From: JACVCK01 sp041940385
GTDB taxonomy: Bacteria; Planctomycetota; Phycisphaerae; Phycisphaerales; UBA1924
NCBI GenBank assembly: GCA_041940385.1
Contig: JBGTSD010000014.1
Location: forward strand, 1 to 44,311
DNA: 44,311 nucleotides
Direction: 5' to 3'
In this document: positions 26,867 to 34,221 of the stretch, piece after piece
How the letters are laid out: each line of letters starts with the position of its first letter
Position numbering within the stretch: position 1 is the first letter of the stretch
Translations under genes and position numbers: made by a program
Notes under the pieces: generated by a model
What the model saw: only the letters and a program-made list of their open reading frames with translations
Told to the model about the DNA's origin: nothing
Database searches by the model: none

Positions 26867-26905
26867 GATCCGCCTCTTCGTCGAGGACACCTCAGAGGCG
26901 GCTTC
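26867..26905 (-). repeat. 3' hairpin element E, copy 3 (after prpD)
   Basis: It differs by a single base from the other two copies and starts 9 nt after the prpD stop codon. Because the terminator lies further on, it is transcribed. Confidence 0.8.
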
Positions 26906-26914
26906 CGACTGCGC

Positions 26915-28690
26915 TCAGAAGCGTTCGCCGGAGTCCTTGATGTCGAAGTCGTTGAGCTTGGCGATGTCGGCGGTGGACTTGGACTCGAGGCGGTCGAAGC
27001 GGGAGACGAGGGCGCTGGGGTTGTCGGTGGCGAGGGCGCCGAGGCGGTTGAACTTGGTTTCGAGGATGCCTCGGAGGTCGGCGGTGGTGTTGCGCGCGTG
27101 GCCGCCGGGGTACATGACGAGCTTGGAGTCGTGCTCGTCGCCCTTCTTGTCGGTGATGACGAGGGAGGTGGGGATGCCGTCGGGGTACTTCTTGTCGTAG
27201 GACGGTCCGCCGTGCTCGAAGCGGATCTTCTGCATGAGCGCGCGGGTGACGGGGTGGAAGACGGCGGTCTCGTCCTCGCGGTAGTCGTGCGGGACGAGCA
27301 TGAGGGACTTCCAGAGGGCGGTGTTGGAGTCGGACTTGTTGTGCGCGGGGAGGGACTCGCCGCGGGCGCGCATCTCGAGGGCCTTGCGCAGGAGCGTCGA
27401 GACGATGTAGGCCATGGAGTGGTCGGCGGACTGTCGGGTCTTGGGGTCCATCTTCGCGGGGTTGCCGATGATGCCGAATGCGGGCTCGTAGGCGAGGATG
27501 GTGATCTTCTTGATGTTCTTGCCTTCGGCGTCGTCGAGGAGCGCGGGCTTCTTGGCGATGAGGTCGATCATGCCCTGGAGCGCGCCGGCGGACTGATGCT
27601 CGTAGAGGCCGAGCTTGAAGTGCATGCCCATCACCGCGAAGTCCTTGCCGCTGTGCGCGAGGACGAGGTCGAAGGGCGATGGCGCGAGCTCGGTCCAGCG
27701 CTTCTTGCCGGAGGTGGTGGGCTCGAAGAAGCGGAAGACGGCCTCGGGGTTGCGGAAGATGTCGCGCGGGCCGATGAAGCCGCGCATCGAGCGGAGGACG
27801 GAGAGGACGGCGACCTCGGTGGAGATCGCGGCGGAGGCGCCCTTGCTGTCGCTGAGCTGCTTGCCGGCGCGGATGGCGCGCCAGGGGATGTAGTGCGCGA
27901 CGACCATGCCGATGGCGGACTCGATCTGCTCGGCGGTGGCGCCCATCATGGCGCCGAAGGTCGCGGCGGAGGCGATGGCGCCGTGGACGACGTGGTCGAT
28001 CTTGTAGGACTTGAGCGAGAAGACTTCGGCGAGGCGACCACGGATTTCATCCAGCAAGATCATGCCGCGGAGCGCGGCGGCGCCGTCGAGGCCCTTCATC
28101 TGGGCGGCGGCGATGGCGACGGGGTAGAAGTCGTTGTGGCCGAATTCGCCGGCGGTGTGCTTGAGCGCGGGGTTGTAGCCGAAGTTGGTGCCGTTGCTGT
28201 CCCACTCGCGCGCGGCGGCGGAGTTGGCGACGACGGCCTTCTCGGGCGAGACCTTCACGGACGAGCCGTAGATGGTGGCGCCGGCCTTGTTCTGGGCGAC
28301 GGTGTAGTCGAGCGCTTCCTGGCGAAGGACGCGCGGGGCGTTGGTGTTGAGCGCGATGGCGGAGATCGCGGTGAACACCGAGTCCACGTGGAAGAGGTTG
28401 GTGCGGTCGATGACGGAGGCGTCGGGCTTGCCGATCTTGCCGGACATGAAGTCGACGGCGAACTGGGCGATGCCGAGCGCCTGGTTGGAGTCGGCGGGGA
28501 GGAGCGTGAAGTCGCTCGCCTTGAGGCCGGCCTTCTTCACGCGCTTCTCGAGCTCGCTGCCCTTGACCTTCGGCGCGTCGGACTTGGGCGCGGACTTCTT
28601 CGCGCCGGACTTGCCCTGCTTCTTCGCGGGCTTGTCGTTCTTCTTGGACTTGTTCTTGTTCTTGCGCGCTTCGAGCACGGCGTCGGCCAT
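26915..28690 (-). CDS. prpD: 2-methylcitrate dehydratase (MmgE/PrpD family) with Lys-rich N-terminus
   Basis: A 591-residue protein; family members are usually about 480-500. The extra length is partly a Lys/Ala/Ser-rich N-terminal extension (residues 8-45, e.g. KNKNKSKKNDKPAKKQGKSG) of low complexity. The MmgE/PrpD core follows: LALNTNAPRVLRQEAL-like helices, YGSSVKVSPEKAVVANSAAA, AAAQMKGLDGAAALRGMI, HGAIASAATFGAMMGA, KQLSDSKGASAA and HSMAYIVSTLLRKAL. PrpD dehydrates 2-methylcitrate in the methylcitrate cycle. Here it is separated by about 4 kb from prpB and prpC on the other strand. AGAGGAAGAG precedes the ATG and TATCCT lies about 50 nt upstream. The stop codon is followed by element E and a terminator. 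Confidence 0.88.
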   Translation of the reverse strand: MADAVLEARKNKNKSKKNDKPAKKQGKSGAKKSAPKSDAPKVKGSELEKRVKKAGLKASDFTLLPADSNQALGIAQFAVDFMSGKIGKPDASVIDRTNLFHVDSVFTAISAIALNTNAPRVLRQEALDYTVAQNKAGATIYGSSVKVSPEKAVVANSAAAREWDSNGTNFGYNPALKHTAGEFGHNDFYPVAIAAAQMKGLDGAAALRGMILLDEIRGRLAEVFSLKSYKIDHVVHGAIASAATFGAMMGATAEQIESAIGMVVAHYIPWRAIRAGKQLSDSKGASAAISTEVAVLSVLRSMRGFIGPRDIFRNPEAVFRFFEPTTSGKKRWTELAPSPFDLVLAHSGKDFAVMGMHFKLGLYEHQSAGALQGMIDLIAKKPALLDDAEGKNIKKITILAYEPAFGIIGNPAKMDPKTRQSADHSMAYIVSTLLRKALEMRARGESLPAHNKSDSNTALWKSLMLVPHDYREDETAVFHPVTRALMQKIRFEHGGPSYDKKYPDGIPTSLVITDKKGDEHDSKLVMYPGGHARNTTADLRGILETKFNRLGALATDNPSALVSRFDRLESKSTADIAKLNDFDIKDSGERF

Positions 28691-28807
28691 GGCGGGGGCT
28701 CTCTTCCTCTGATGGATGCGGGGCTGGATGGGGGTGGGAGGATATGCGGGCGCGGGTCGCGCGTCGAAAGTGGCGGGAAATGTGTGGGTTTTGCCGCGAT
28801 GGCTCGG

Positions 28808-28843
28808 GAGCACCGACCGCCCGAAGCTGCGGTCGGTGGCACG
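28808..28843. repeat. Hairpin repeat, ACCGAC/GTCGGT type
   Basis: GAGCACCGACCGC pairs with GCGGTCGGTGGC. It is the same design as the hairpins at 11497-11532 and 13060-13095, with more paired bases in the upper stem. Confidence 0.6.
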
Positions 28844-28856
28844 AGGTTCGAGAGCG

Positions 28857-29534
28857 TCAGGACTGCGCGCCCAAGTAGAGGAAGCGTCCGAAGCCGATGG
28901 TGAAGAGGAGGTCGCCGTAGAGGGCGTGCTCGATGGAGGCGGCGAGGAGGGAGCGGGACTTGGCGTAGGTGCGGGCGAAGAGGAGGCCGCCGACGATGCA
29001 GAGGGCGACGGCGACGGAGTTGAGGATGATGTGACCGAACCCGAACGCCGCGGCAGAGGCGAGGGTGGCGGCGGTGATCGTGGTGAAGAGGGGCGCGTAG
29101 CGCTGGAAGAGGAAGGCGCGGAACATGAGCTCCTGGGGGTAGACGGAGAAGATGGGATAGAGCAGCATCACGAGCGCCCAGAGCGTGGTGTTGCGGCGCG
29201 GGAAGGAAAGGAAGGAGTCGGGGAAGAGAAGGAGGACAGCGCCGGCGAGGAGTGGCGCGGCGATGACGAAGCGGAGGAGGATGGCGGGGAGGTGCGCGCG
29301 GGCGCCGCGCCAGTTCCAGAGTTGTGCGCGATCGAAGGACTTGTCGAGGAGGAGATAGGCGAGGCAGACGGCGCCGCCGAGAACGAGGGATGGGATGAGG
29401 AGTCGCGCGTAGACGCGATCGACGGCGAGCGCGGCGGTGAAGAAGAGGGGGACGCCGGCGAAGAGGACGAGGAACTCGATGGCGCGGCGGACACGGCGCT
29501 GTCGCTGGAGCGGATTGGGCAGTTCCTCGGGCAC
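28857..29534 (-). CDS. CPBP-family intramembrane metalloprotease
   Basis: A 225-residue membrane protein with about six to seven spans. The CPBP (Abi/Rce1-like) motifs are PQELMFRAFLFQRY (motif 1; the usual EExxxR reads QExxxR), FGFGHIILN (motif 2, FxxxH) and SIEHALYGD (motif 3 with His). Such proteins cleave within membranes or mature secreted peptides; the substrate here is unknown. The Gln at the first Glu position may affect catalysis. The start is GTG, 7 nt after TACCAT on the same strand, so it is probably leaderless. The gene is divergent from the thiolase gene. Confidence 0.75.
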   Translation of the reverse strand: MPEELPNPLQRQRRVRRAIEFLVLFAGVPLFFTAALAVDRVYARLLIPSLVLGGAVCLAYLLLDKSFDRAQLWNWRGARAHLPAILLRFVIAAPLLAGAVLLLFPDSFLSFPRRNTTLWALVMLLYPIFSVYPQELMFRAFLFQRYAPLFTTITAATLASAAAFGFGHIILNSVAVALCIVGGLLFARTYAKSRSLLAASIEHALYGDLLFTIGFGRFLYLGAQS

Positions 29535-29541
29535 GGGCGGG

Positions 29542-29547
29542 ATGGTA
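29542..29547 (-). promoter_or_regulatory. Putative -10 box (TACCAT) of the CPBP gene
   Basis: On the minus strand TACCAT is followed by CCCGCCC and the GTG start, a leaderless arrangement. Confidence 0.4.
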
Positions 29548-29584
29548 GAGGCGGGAGCGGGGCGGACGGGGCGGAGTGGGCGGC

Positions 29585-29590
29585 TAGGAT
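29585..29590 (+). promoter_or_regulatory. Putative -10 box (TAGGAT) of the thiolase gene
   Basis: TAGGAT lies about 70 nt before the ATG, whose leader contains GAGAGG as ribosome binding site. Divergent from the CPBP box about 40 nt away. Confidence 0.35.
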
Positions 29591-29660
29591 TGGCCGGATT
29601 CGCACGGGCCCTGGGTGGGGCCGTTTCTATCGAGCAACCTGAACGCGAGAGGTTTTGGCC

Positions 29661-30839
29661 ATGGCTGACCGTACCCCTGTGATCGTCGCTGCGAAGAGGA
29701 CTCCGATCGGCAAGTTCATGGGCGGTCTGAGCCGCTGCAAGGCGACGGACCTGGGTTCGTACGCGATCAAGGCGGCGCTGGCGGATGCGCCGGGCGCCGC
29801 GGAGAAGGTGCAGGAGGTCGTGATGGGCTGCGTGCTGCAGGCGTCGCTGGGTCAGAACCCTGCGCGCCAGGCGGCGCTGAAGGCGGGCCTGCCGGACTCG
29901 ATGAACTGCTGGACGGTGAACAAGGTCTGCGGCTCGGGCCTGCAGGCGGCGATGCTGGTGGCGCAGGCGATCAAGGCGGGGGACATTGACTGCGGCATCG
30001 CGGGCGGCCTCGAGAACATGTCCATGGCGCCGCACATGTCGCACGTGCGCGCGGGCGTGAAGCTCGGCGACGCGAAGATGCTTGACCACATGATGCTCGA
30101 CGGGCTGACGTGCGCGTTCGAGAACTGCGCGATGGGCAACAGCGCGGAGCACACGGCGCGGACGAAGAAGGTGAGCCGCGAGGAGCAGGACAAGTGGGCG
30201 GTGCGCTCGAACCAGCGTGCGGCGGAGGCGACGGCGAACGGCTGGTTCAAGCCGGAGATCGTCGCGCTCAGCGCCGAGCAGATCGGGCAGAAGGCGGGCG
30301 TCGAGGCCGACGAGGGCTTCCGCGCGGATTCAACGATGGAGAGCGTGGCGAAGCTGCGTCCGGCGTTCGAGAAGGACGGCACGGTGACCGCGGCGAACGC
30401 GAGCCAGATCAGCGACGGCGCCGCGGCGGTCGTGATCATGACCGCGGACCTGGCGAACCAGCTCAAGCTGCCGATCCTGGGGCGCATCACGGCGTACCAC
30501 ACGGCGGGCGTGGCGCCGAAGGAGATCTTCACGGCGCCGGGCTTTGCGATCCCCGCGGTTTTGGAGAAGGCGAAGAAGACGGTGAACGACGTGGACCTTG
30601 TCGAGCTGAACGAGGCGTTCGCGGCGCAGACGATCGCGAACATCCGTCAGGCGGAGCTGGACGAGAGCAAGGTGAACGTCTGCGGCGGCGGGATCGCGCT
30701 GGGCCACCCGATCGGCGCGAGCGGCGCGCGGGTGCTGACGACGCTGGTGCACCAGATGAAGCGGCTCAATAAGAAGACGGGTGTGGCGGCGCTCTGCCTG
30801 GGCGGCGGAAACGCGGTGGCGATGGTGGTGGAGAGGTAA
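29661..30839 (+). CDS. Acetyl-CoA C-acetyltransferase (thiolase)
   Basis: A 392-residue protein, the standard biosynthetic-type thiolase length. The opening TPVIVAAKRTPIGKFMGGL, the nucleophilic Cys90 in NKVCGSGLQAA, the NEAFAAQ motif, the His in GGGIALGHPIGASGAR and the second Cys in ALCLGGGNAVAM are all present. It condenses or cleaves acetoacetyl-CoA and acetyl-CoA (family knowledge). With hbd and HMG-CoA lyase in the window it probably works in the degradative direction, turning acetoacetate units into acetyl-CoA (inference). ATG at 29661 follows GAGAGG; a TTG two codons earlier is a weaker choice. The RAYT and its REP follow the stop codon within 50 nt. Confidence 0.95.
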   Translation: MADRTPVIVAAKRTPIGKFMGGLSRCKATDLGSYAIKAALADAPGAAEKVQEVVMGCVLQASLGQNPARQAALKAGLPDSMNCWTVNKVCGSGLQAAMLVAQAIKAGDIDCGIAGGLENMSMAPHMSHVRAGVKLGDAKMLDHMMLDGLTCAFENCAMGNSAEHTARTKKVSREEQDKWAVRSNQRAAEATANGWFKPEIVALSAEQIGQKAGVEADEGFRADSTMESVAKLRPAFEKDGTVTAANASQISDGAAAVVIMTADLANQLKLPILGRITAYHTAGVAPKEIFTAPGFAIPAVLEKAKKTVNDVDLVELNEAFAAQTIANIRQAELDESKVNVCGGGIALGHPIGASGARVLTTLVHQMKRLNKKTGVAALCLGGGNAVAMVVER

Positions 30840-30851
30840 GAAGGGGCTGAA

Positions 30852-30881
30852 GCGAGACGCGACCGTAAGGGAGCGTGCTCT
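30852..30881 (+). repeat. REP element at the RAYT 5' flank
   Basis: A 30-nt REP in plus orientation. Outer arms GAGACGC and GCGTGCTC pair with one bulged G; the inner part is CC-GTAA-GG between two GA steps. It ends 1 nt before the GTG of the RAYT, and its AAGGGAG lies where a Shine-Dalgarno sequence belongs. Confidence 0.85.
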
Positions 30882-30882
30882 T

Positions 30883-31365
30883 GTGCAGACGTACTTCATC
30901 ACCTTCACGACCTACGGCACATGGCTTCACGGCGACGATCGTGGCTCGTTTGATCCGCGGCACAACCAGCTGAACGAGGCCCCGCTCGAGCCGCAGCGGG
31001 GGCTCGCGGCGGCCAGCGAGGATCGCCTCGTGCAAGCTTCCTACTTGCTCGATACGCCGAGTCGTCGCGTTGTCGACGAGGCCATTCGCGGTGTCTGCGC
31101 GCACCATGACTGGCCCATTCGGGCGCTCAACGTGCGCACAAACCATGTGCACATCGTTGTTGACGCCGATCAGCCTCCCGAGAAGGTCATGAACGCGTTC
31201 AAGGCATGGAGCACGCGCCGGTTGCGCGAGGCCGGCCTTGTCGGTGATGATCGACGCGTGTGGACGCGGCATGGGAGCACGCGATGGGTGCACGGGGAGC
31301 ATGCACGCGAGCGTGCTGTGAAGTATGTGCTGCACGAGCAGGGCAAGGCGTTGGAGGGGGACTGA
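30883..31365 (+). CDS. REP-associated tyrosine transposase (RAYT, IS200-like Y1_Tnp fold)
   Basis: A 160-residue single-domain HUH enzyme. TYFITFTTYGTWLHGDDRGS is the family opening, VRTNHVHIVVDAD carries the His-x-His metal-binding pair, KAWSTRRLRE and WTRHGSTRWV are the later conserved blocks, and AVKYVLHEQG holds the likely catalytic Tyr. RAYTs are single-copy, domesticated relatives of IS200/IS605 TnpA that bind and cut REP hairpins. Inverted REPs lie on both sides: one ends just before the start codon and three tandem copies begin 9 nt after the stop. The GTG at 30883 is the start because the frame upstream of it is only REP and thiolase-overlap sequence. No accessory IS ends or TnpB are present. 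Confidence 0.9.
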   Translation: MQTYFITFTTYGTWLHGDDRGSFDPRHNQLNEAPLEPQRGLAAASEDRLVQASYLLDTPSRRVVDEAIRGVCAHHDWPIRALNVRTNHVHIVVDADQPPEKVMNAFKAWSTRRLREAGLVGDDRRVWTRHGSTRWVHGEHARERAVKYVLHEQGKALEGD

Positions 31366-31373
31366 GTCGAGAA

Positions 31374-31477
31374 AGAGCACGCTCCCTTACGGTCGCGTCT
31401 CGCCAAGGCGAGAGCACGCTCCCTTACGGTCGCGTCTCGCCAAGGCAAGAGCACGCTCCCTTACGGTCGCGTCTCGC
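31374..31477 (-). repeat. Three tandem REPs (37-bp period) at the RAYT 3' flank
   Basis: Three 30-nt REPs at 31374-31403, 31411-31440 and 31448-31477, separated by 7-nt spacers (CAAGGCG, CAAGGCA). They are inverted relative to the REP upstream of the RAYT. The rightmost copy overlaps the 3' end of the next gene and contains its TAA. Confidence 0.9.
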
Positions 31478-32165
31478 TGCGCCTTCGGCGGAGTCCCAGC
31501 GCGCCGAGCATCGCGAGGGACGCCGCGGCGCCGGGGGCGGGGATGATGAGCTGGAAGCCGTTGAGGTAGCCGGGGAGTCCGTCGCCGGGGGGATCGACGA
31601 CGATCATGGTGAGGGTGTTGCCGGTCACGGTCACGTTGTGAATCACGTGCGTGCCGCCGAGCGTGAAGGTGTTGCCGCTGGCGCCGCCGATCGCGAACAT
31701 CGAGTTGCCGTTGACGATGACGTCCGTGGAGCCGGGCGTGCCCTGCGGCGGCGCGGCGTAGGTGTAGAGCTGGTAGTTGCCGTTGATGAGGTTGTTGAAC
31801 GTCACGGTGGTCGTGCCGCCCTGGACAACGGTGCCGACCTGGCGCGCATCGTTCATGAGGAGGCGATAGTCGCCGGAGTTGGTCCCGTTGTTGAACGCGA
31901 GGCTGCTCGAGCTGCCGGTGAGCGTGATGGTCGCCGCGGTCAGGACGCCGTTGATGTCGGTGAGCGCGAAGGTCGCGGCGCTGGGCACGGCGTTCCAGAA
32001 GCCGGCCTGTCCGGACGCGGCGCCGAAGGCGTTCGACGGGGCGCCGCCGCCGAGCGCGGGCGGCGCGGAGGGCTGGTCGAGGTCGATGTTGAAGGACTGG
32101 GCGTGCGCAAGGGCGGCGAAGGCGCAGGACATCGCCGCGACGAGACGAATCGGGGTGCGGGGCAT
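31461..32165 (-). CDS. Secreted PEP-CTERM-like protein ending inside a REP
   Basis: A 234-residue exported protein: signal peptide MPRTPIRLVAAMSCAFAALA ending HAQ, a beta-rich Asn/Gly/Thr-rich middle (NNLINGNYQLYTYA, NTFTLGGTHVIHNVTV), and a C-terminal anchor with IPAPGAAAS, a hydrophobic segment LAMLGALGL and RRRR. Normally such proteins end at or just after the Arg cluster; here four more residues, ETRP, and the TAA stop are read from the REP (GAGACGCGACCGTAA). GGGAGAAA lies before the ATG. The domain of the mature part was not recognised. Confidence 0.8.
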   Translation of the reverse strand: MPRTPIRLVAAMSCAFAALAHAQSFNIDLDQPSAPPALGGGAPSNAFGAASGQAGFWNAVPSAATFALTDINGVLTAATITLTGSSSSLAFNNGTNSGDYRLLMNDARQVGTVVQGGTTTVTFNNLINGNYQLYTYAAPPQGTPGSTDVIVNGNSMFAIGGASGNTFTLGGTHVIHNVTVTGNTLTMIVVDPPGDGLPGYLNGFQLIIPAPGAAASLAMLGALGLRRRRSETRP

Positions 32166-32311
32166 GACGTGTTTCTCCCACGTTCGGCGGCGCGGCACGA
32201 GCAGGATCGGTCCGGCGCGACGGTGCGCCGGGGCCTCTCGGGTCCGCGACGTCGGTCTACTTGCTTCTTCCTTACCATCGTGGCGGCGCGACGGCAAGAG
32301 GAAACTCGCGG

Positions 32312-32857
32312 ATGGTCATCGAGAGCAATGAAGATCGGAGCTCGGAGCGCGCGATCGGTGTTCGCGCGTTGTTCGTAGCGGCGCTGATCGGGATGATCGG
32401 CGTAGGCGGCGTCGTCGCGCTCGCGGTGTGGGCGCCGTGGCGCAGCGCGGCGGGATTCGTCGCGACACGATCCAACGAAGAGGATCTGGCGCTGCTGCGC
32501 GATTCGAGGGCGCGGGCGCTGCGCGAGGTGTGGCGGGCGCTGGAGGCCTTTCGCGCGGAGCGCGGCGAATGGCCCGAGGATCTGGATGCACTCGCGGCGT
32601 TCGATCCGGTCGTCGAGGATGCGCTCGCGCCGCCGGCGCTGTCGCGCGACGGGGCGTACGTCATCGACTTCGCGGCGCTGCACGCGCCCGCGGACGGCGG
32701 GCCGGCGCGGGTGATCGTCGATGATCCGGGCTATCGGCTTCCCGGCGCGGCGGACGCGGAGGAGCGCCTCGAGGCGTTCCGCGTCGTGCTGCTGAGCACC
32801 GGCGAGGCCGCGGGGCGGACCGAGGCAAGGCGGCGCGGGGCGCGGTTCGGGGAGTAG
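32312..32857 (+). CDS. Membrane-anchored hypothetical protein
   Basis: A 181-residue protein with a short charged N-terminus, one membrane span (ALFVAALIGMIGVGGVVALA) and a soluble domain with a helix (LALLRDSRARALREVWRALE) and the block ERGEWPEDLDALAAFD. The helix plus the WPxxLDxL segment after a membrane span recalls type II secretion pseudopilin-like proteins, but the prepilin cleavage motif is missing. AAGAGGAAA lies upstream of the ATG at 32312, and TACCAT at 32273-32278 could be its -10 box. It precedes prpB by 23 nt and may be co-transcribed. Confidence 0.6.
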   Translation: MVIESNEDRSSERAIGVRALFVAALIGMIGVGGVVALAVWAPWRSAAGFVATRSNEEDLALLRDSRARALREVWRALEAFRAERGEWPEDLDALAAFDPVVEDALAPPALSRDGAYVIDFAALHAPADGGPARVIVDDPGYRLPGAADAEERLEAFRVVLLSTGEAAGRTEARRRGARFGE

Positions 32858-32868
32858 GCGGGCGTGCG

Positions 32869-32874
32869 TAGACT
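32869..32874 (+). promoter_or_regulatory. Putative -10 box (TAGACT) of prpB
   Basis: TAGACT ends 6 nt before the prpB ATG, and TTCGGG (32846-32851) lies 17 nt upstream as a weak -35. There is no Shine-Dalgarno sequence, so a leaderless prpB transcript is likely. Confidence 0.45.
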
Positions 32875-32880
32875 GAGCCC

Positions 32881-33804
32881 ATGAGCAACACCGAGTGGTC
32901 GATGGGCTGGGCGGGGCGGCGGCTCCGCGAGATGATGGATCGCGGGTGCGTCGCTGCGCCGGGGGCGTTCAACGGGCTGGTCGCGCGAGCGGCGAAGAAG
33001 GCGGGGTTCGAGGCGCTCTACGTCTCGGGCGCGGCCGTATCGGCGAGCGCGGGGCTGCCGGACGTGGGGCTGGTGACGCAGGAAGGGTTCTGCCGCGTGA
33101 TCGGCGAGGTGTCGCGGGCATCGGGGCTGCCGGTGCTGGCGGACGCGGACACGGGGTTCGGCGAGGGCGAGATGACGGCGCGGACGGTGTGGGAGTACGC
33201 GAGGGCGGGCGCCGCGGGATTGCACGTGGAGGATCAGGTCTTCCCGAAGCGCTGCGGCCACCTCGACGGCAAGGCGCTGGTGTCGATCGAGCACATGCAG
33301 GAGAAGGTGCACAGCGCGGCGAAGGCGCGGGATGCGCACACGGCGGGGCACTTCGTGGTGTGCGCGCGGACGGATGCGCGCGGGGTGGACGGGATGGACG
33401 CGGCGATCGAGCGTGCGAAGGCGTACGTGGACGCGGGCGCGGACATGATCTTCCCGGAGGGACTGGCGAGCGAGTCGGACTTCGAGCAGGTGGCGAAGGC
33501 GCTGAAGGGGCATGGCAGCGCGCGGGGGCCGTACCTGCTGGCGAACATGACGGAGTTCGGAAAGACGCCGCAGATCAGCGTGGGAAGGTTCGCGGAGCTG
33601 GGCTACTCGATCGTGATCTTCCCGGTGAGTTCGCTGCGGAGCGCGATGGGCGAGGTGGAGCGGTTGTTCGCGGGTTTGAAGCGCGACGGGCACGTCGGCG
33701 CTTCGCTCGAGCGGATGCAGGCGCGGAAGGACCTGTATGGTTTGCTCGGGTACGAGCCGGGGACGGAGTGGGAGTTCCCTGGGGTTTCGGGAGGTGGACG
33801 GTGA
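32881..33804 (+). CDS. prpB: 2-methylisocitrate lyase (PrpB / isocitrate lyase superfamily)
   Basis: A 307-residue protein of the PEP mutase/isocitrate lyase superfamily. Markers are GAFNGLVARAAKKAGFEALY near the start, LADADTGFG with metal-binding Asp residues (about 88-90), the active-site signature KRCGH (residues 123-127, KKCGH in most members) and CARTDARGVDG. PrpB splits 2-methylisocitrate into pyruvate and succinate, the last step of the methylcitrate cycle. The stop codon overlaps the GTG of the next small frame (GTGA), followed by citrate synthase, so prpB and prpC form one operon. Confidence 0.9.
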   Translation: MSNTEWSMGWAGRRLREMMDRGCVAAPGAFNGLVARAAKKAGFEALYVSGAAVSASAGLPDVGLVTQEGFCRVIGEVSRASGLPVLADADTGFGEGEMTARTVWEYARAGAAGLHVEDQVFPKRCGHLDGKALVSIEHMQEKVHSAAKARDAHTAGHFVVCARTDARGVDGMDAAIERAKAYVDAGADMIFPEGLASESDFEQVAKALKGHGSARGPYLLANMTEFGKTPQISVGRFAELGYSIVIFPVSSLRSAMGEVERLFAGLKRDGHVGASLERMQARKDLYGLLGYEPGTEWEFPGVSGGGR

Positions 33805-34221
33805 GCGTGGATGAGACGTGGTCCGACGAGGACGGTGAGGAATACGACGGGGACGGGCCCGCGTTGACGCCGGAGGAGGCGCGGGCGGTCAAGGACCGTC
33901 TCCACGCGAACGCTCTTTCGCACATGCAGAAAGACGTACTCGTGTGAAGAACTCGCCGCGCATATCGGCGAATGGGGATTCTTCGAGGTCGAGGATGATG
34001 AGTACGCGGCCCAGGTGAAGGTGGACTTCGTGCGCGGCTCGGGCGACCTTGTTCTGGTGCAGATCATGGTGGTCGAGGTCGGCGAGATCTCGGACGAGGG
34101 GGAGATCCTCTCGACGCTCTCCGGGTGGCCGGGCTATTACGCGGTGTCGCCCGATGGCGTCTGGCGCGAGGCTAGACTTGGGGACGACCTAGAGAGAACA
34201 GAGGAAGGATCGGACTCATGA
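33801..34221 (+). pseudogene. Frameshifted small gene between prpB and prpC
   Basis: Two frames overlap in sense. The first (33801-33947, GTG start overlapping the prpB stop) encodes 48 residues: MSVDETWSDEDGEEYDGDG, then TPEEARAVKDRLHANALSHM. The second continues one frame over with CEELAAHIGEWGFFEVEDDE, VDFVRGSGDLVLVQIMVVEV and GWPGYYAVSPDGVWREARLG, and its TGA overlaps the prpC ATG (ATGA). A single shift of one base near 33942 joins them into one protein of about 139 residues. The second frame has no good start codon of its own before GTG 34015. Coupling at both ends suggests a real translated gene that is either broken or misread by one base. Family not recognised. TAGACT at 34173-34178 may be an extra promoter for prpC. 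Confidence 0.6.

Noticed and set aside
26282..28903. Long plus-strand frame across prpD
   Set aside because: Antisense to PrpD; Gly/Val/Glu-rich sequence without a family match.
31374..31477. Short CRISPR-like array: three 30-nt repeats evenly spaced
   Set aside because: The spacers are only 7 nt and nearly identical, the repeat is the same REP found singly elsewhere and at the RAYT, and no cas genes are present.
30852..31477. Complete IS200/IS605 insertion sequence
   Set aside because: No TnpB, and the ends are REPs that occur many times without the transposase; the protein fits the RAYT group better.
33942..33950. Programmed +1 frameshift site in the gene between prpB and prpC
   Set aside because: The CTC GTG TGA context does not let the P-site tRNA re-pair well after a +1 slip, and no stimulating Shine-Dalgarno-like sequence lies at the right distance; a mutation or sequence error is simpler.
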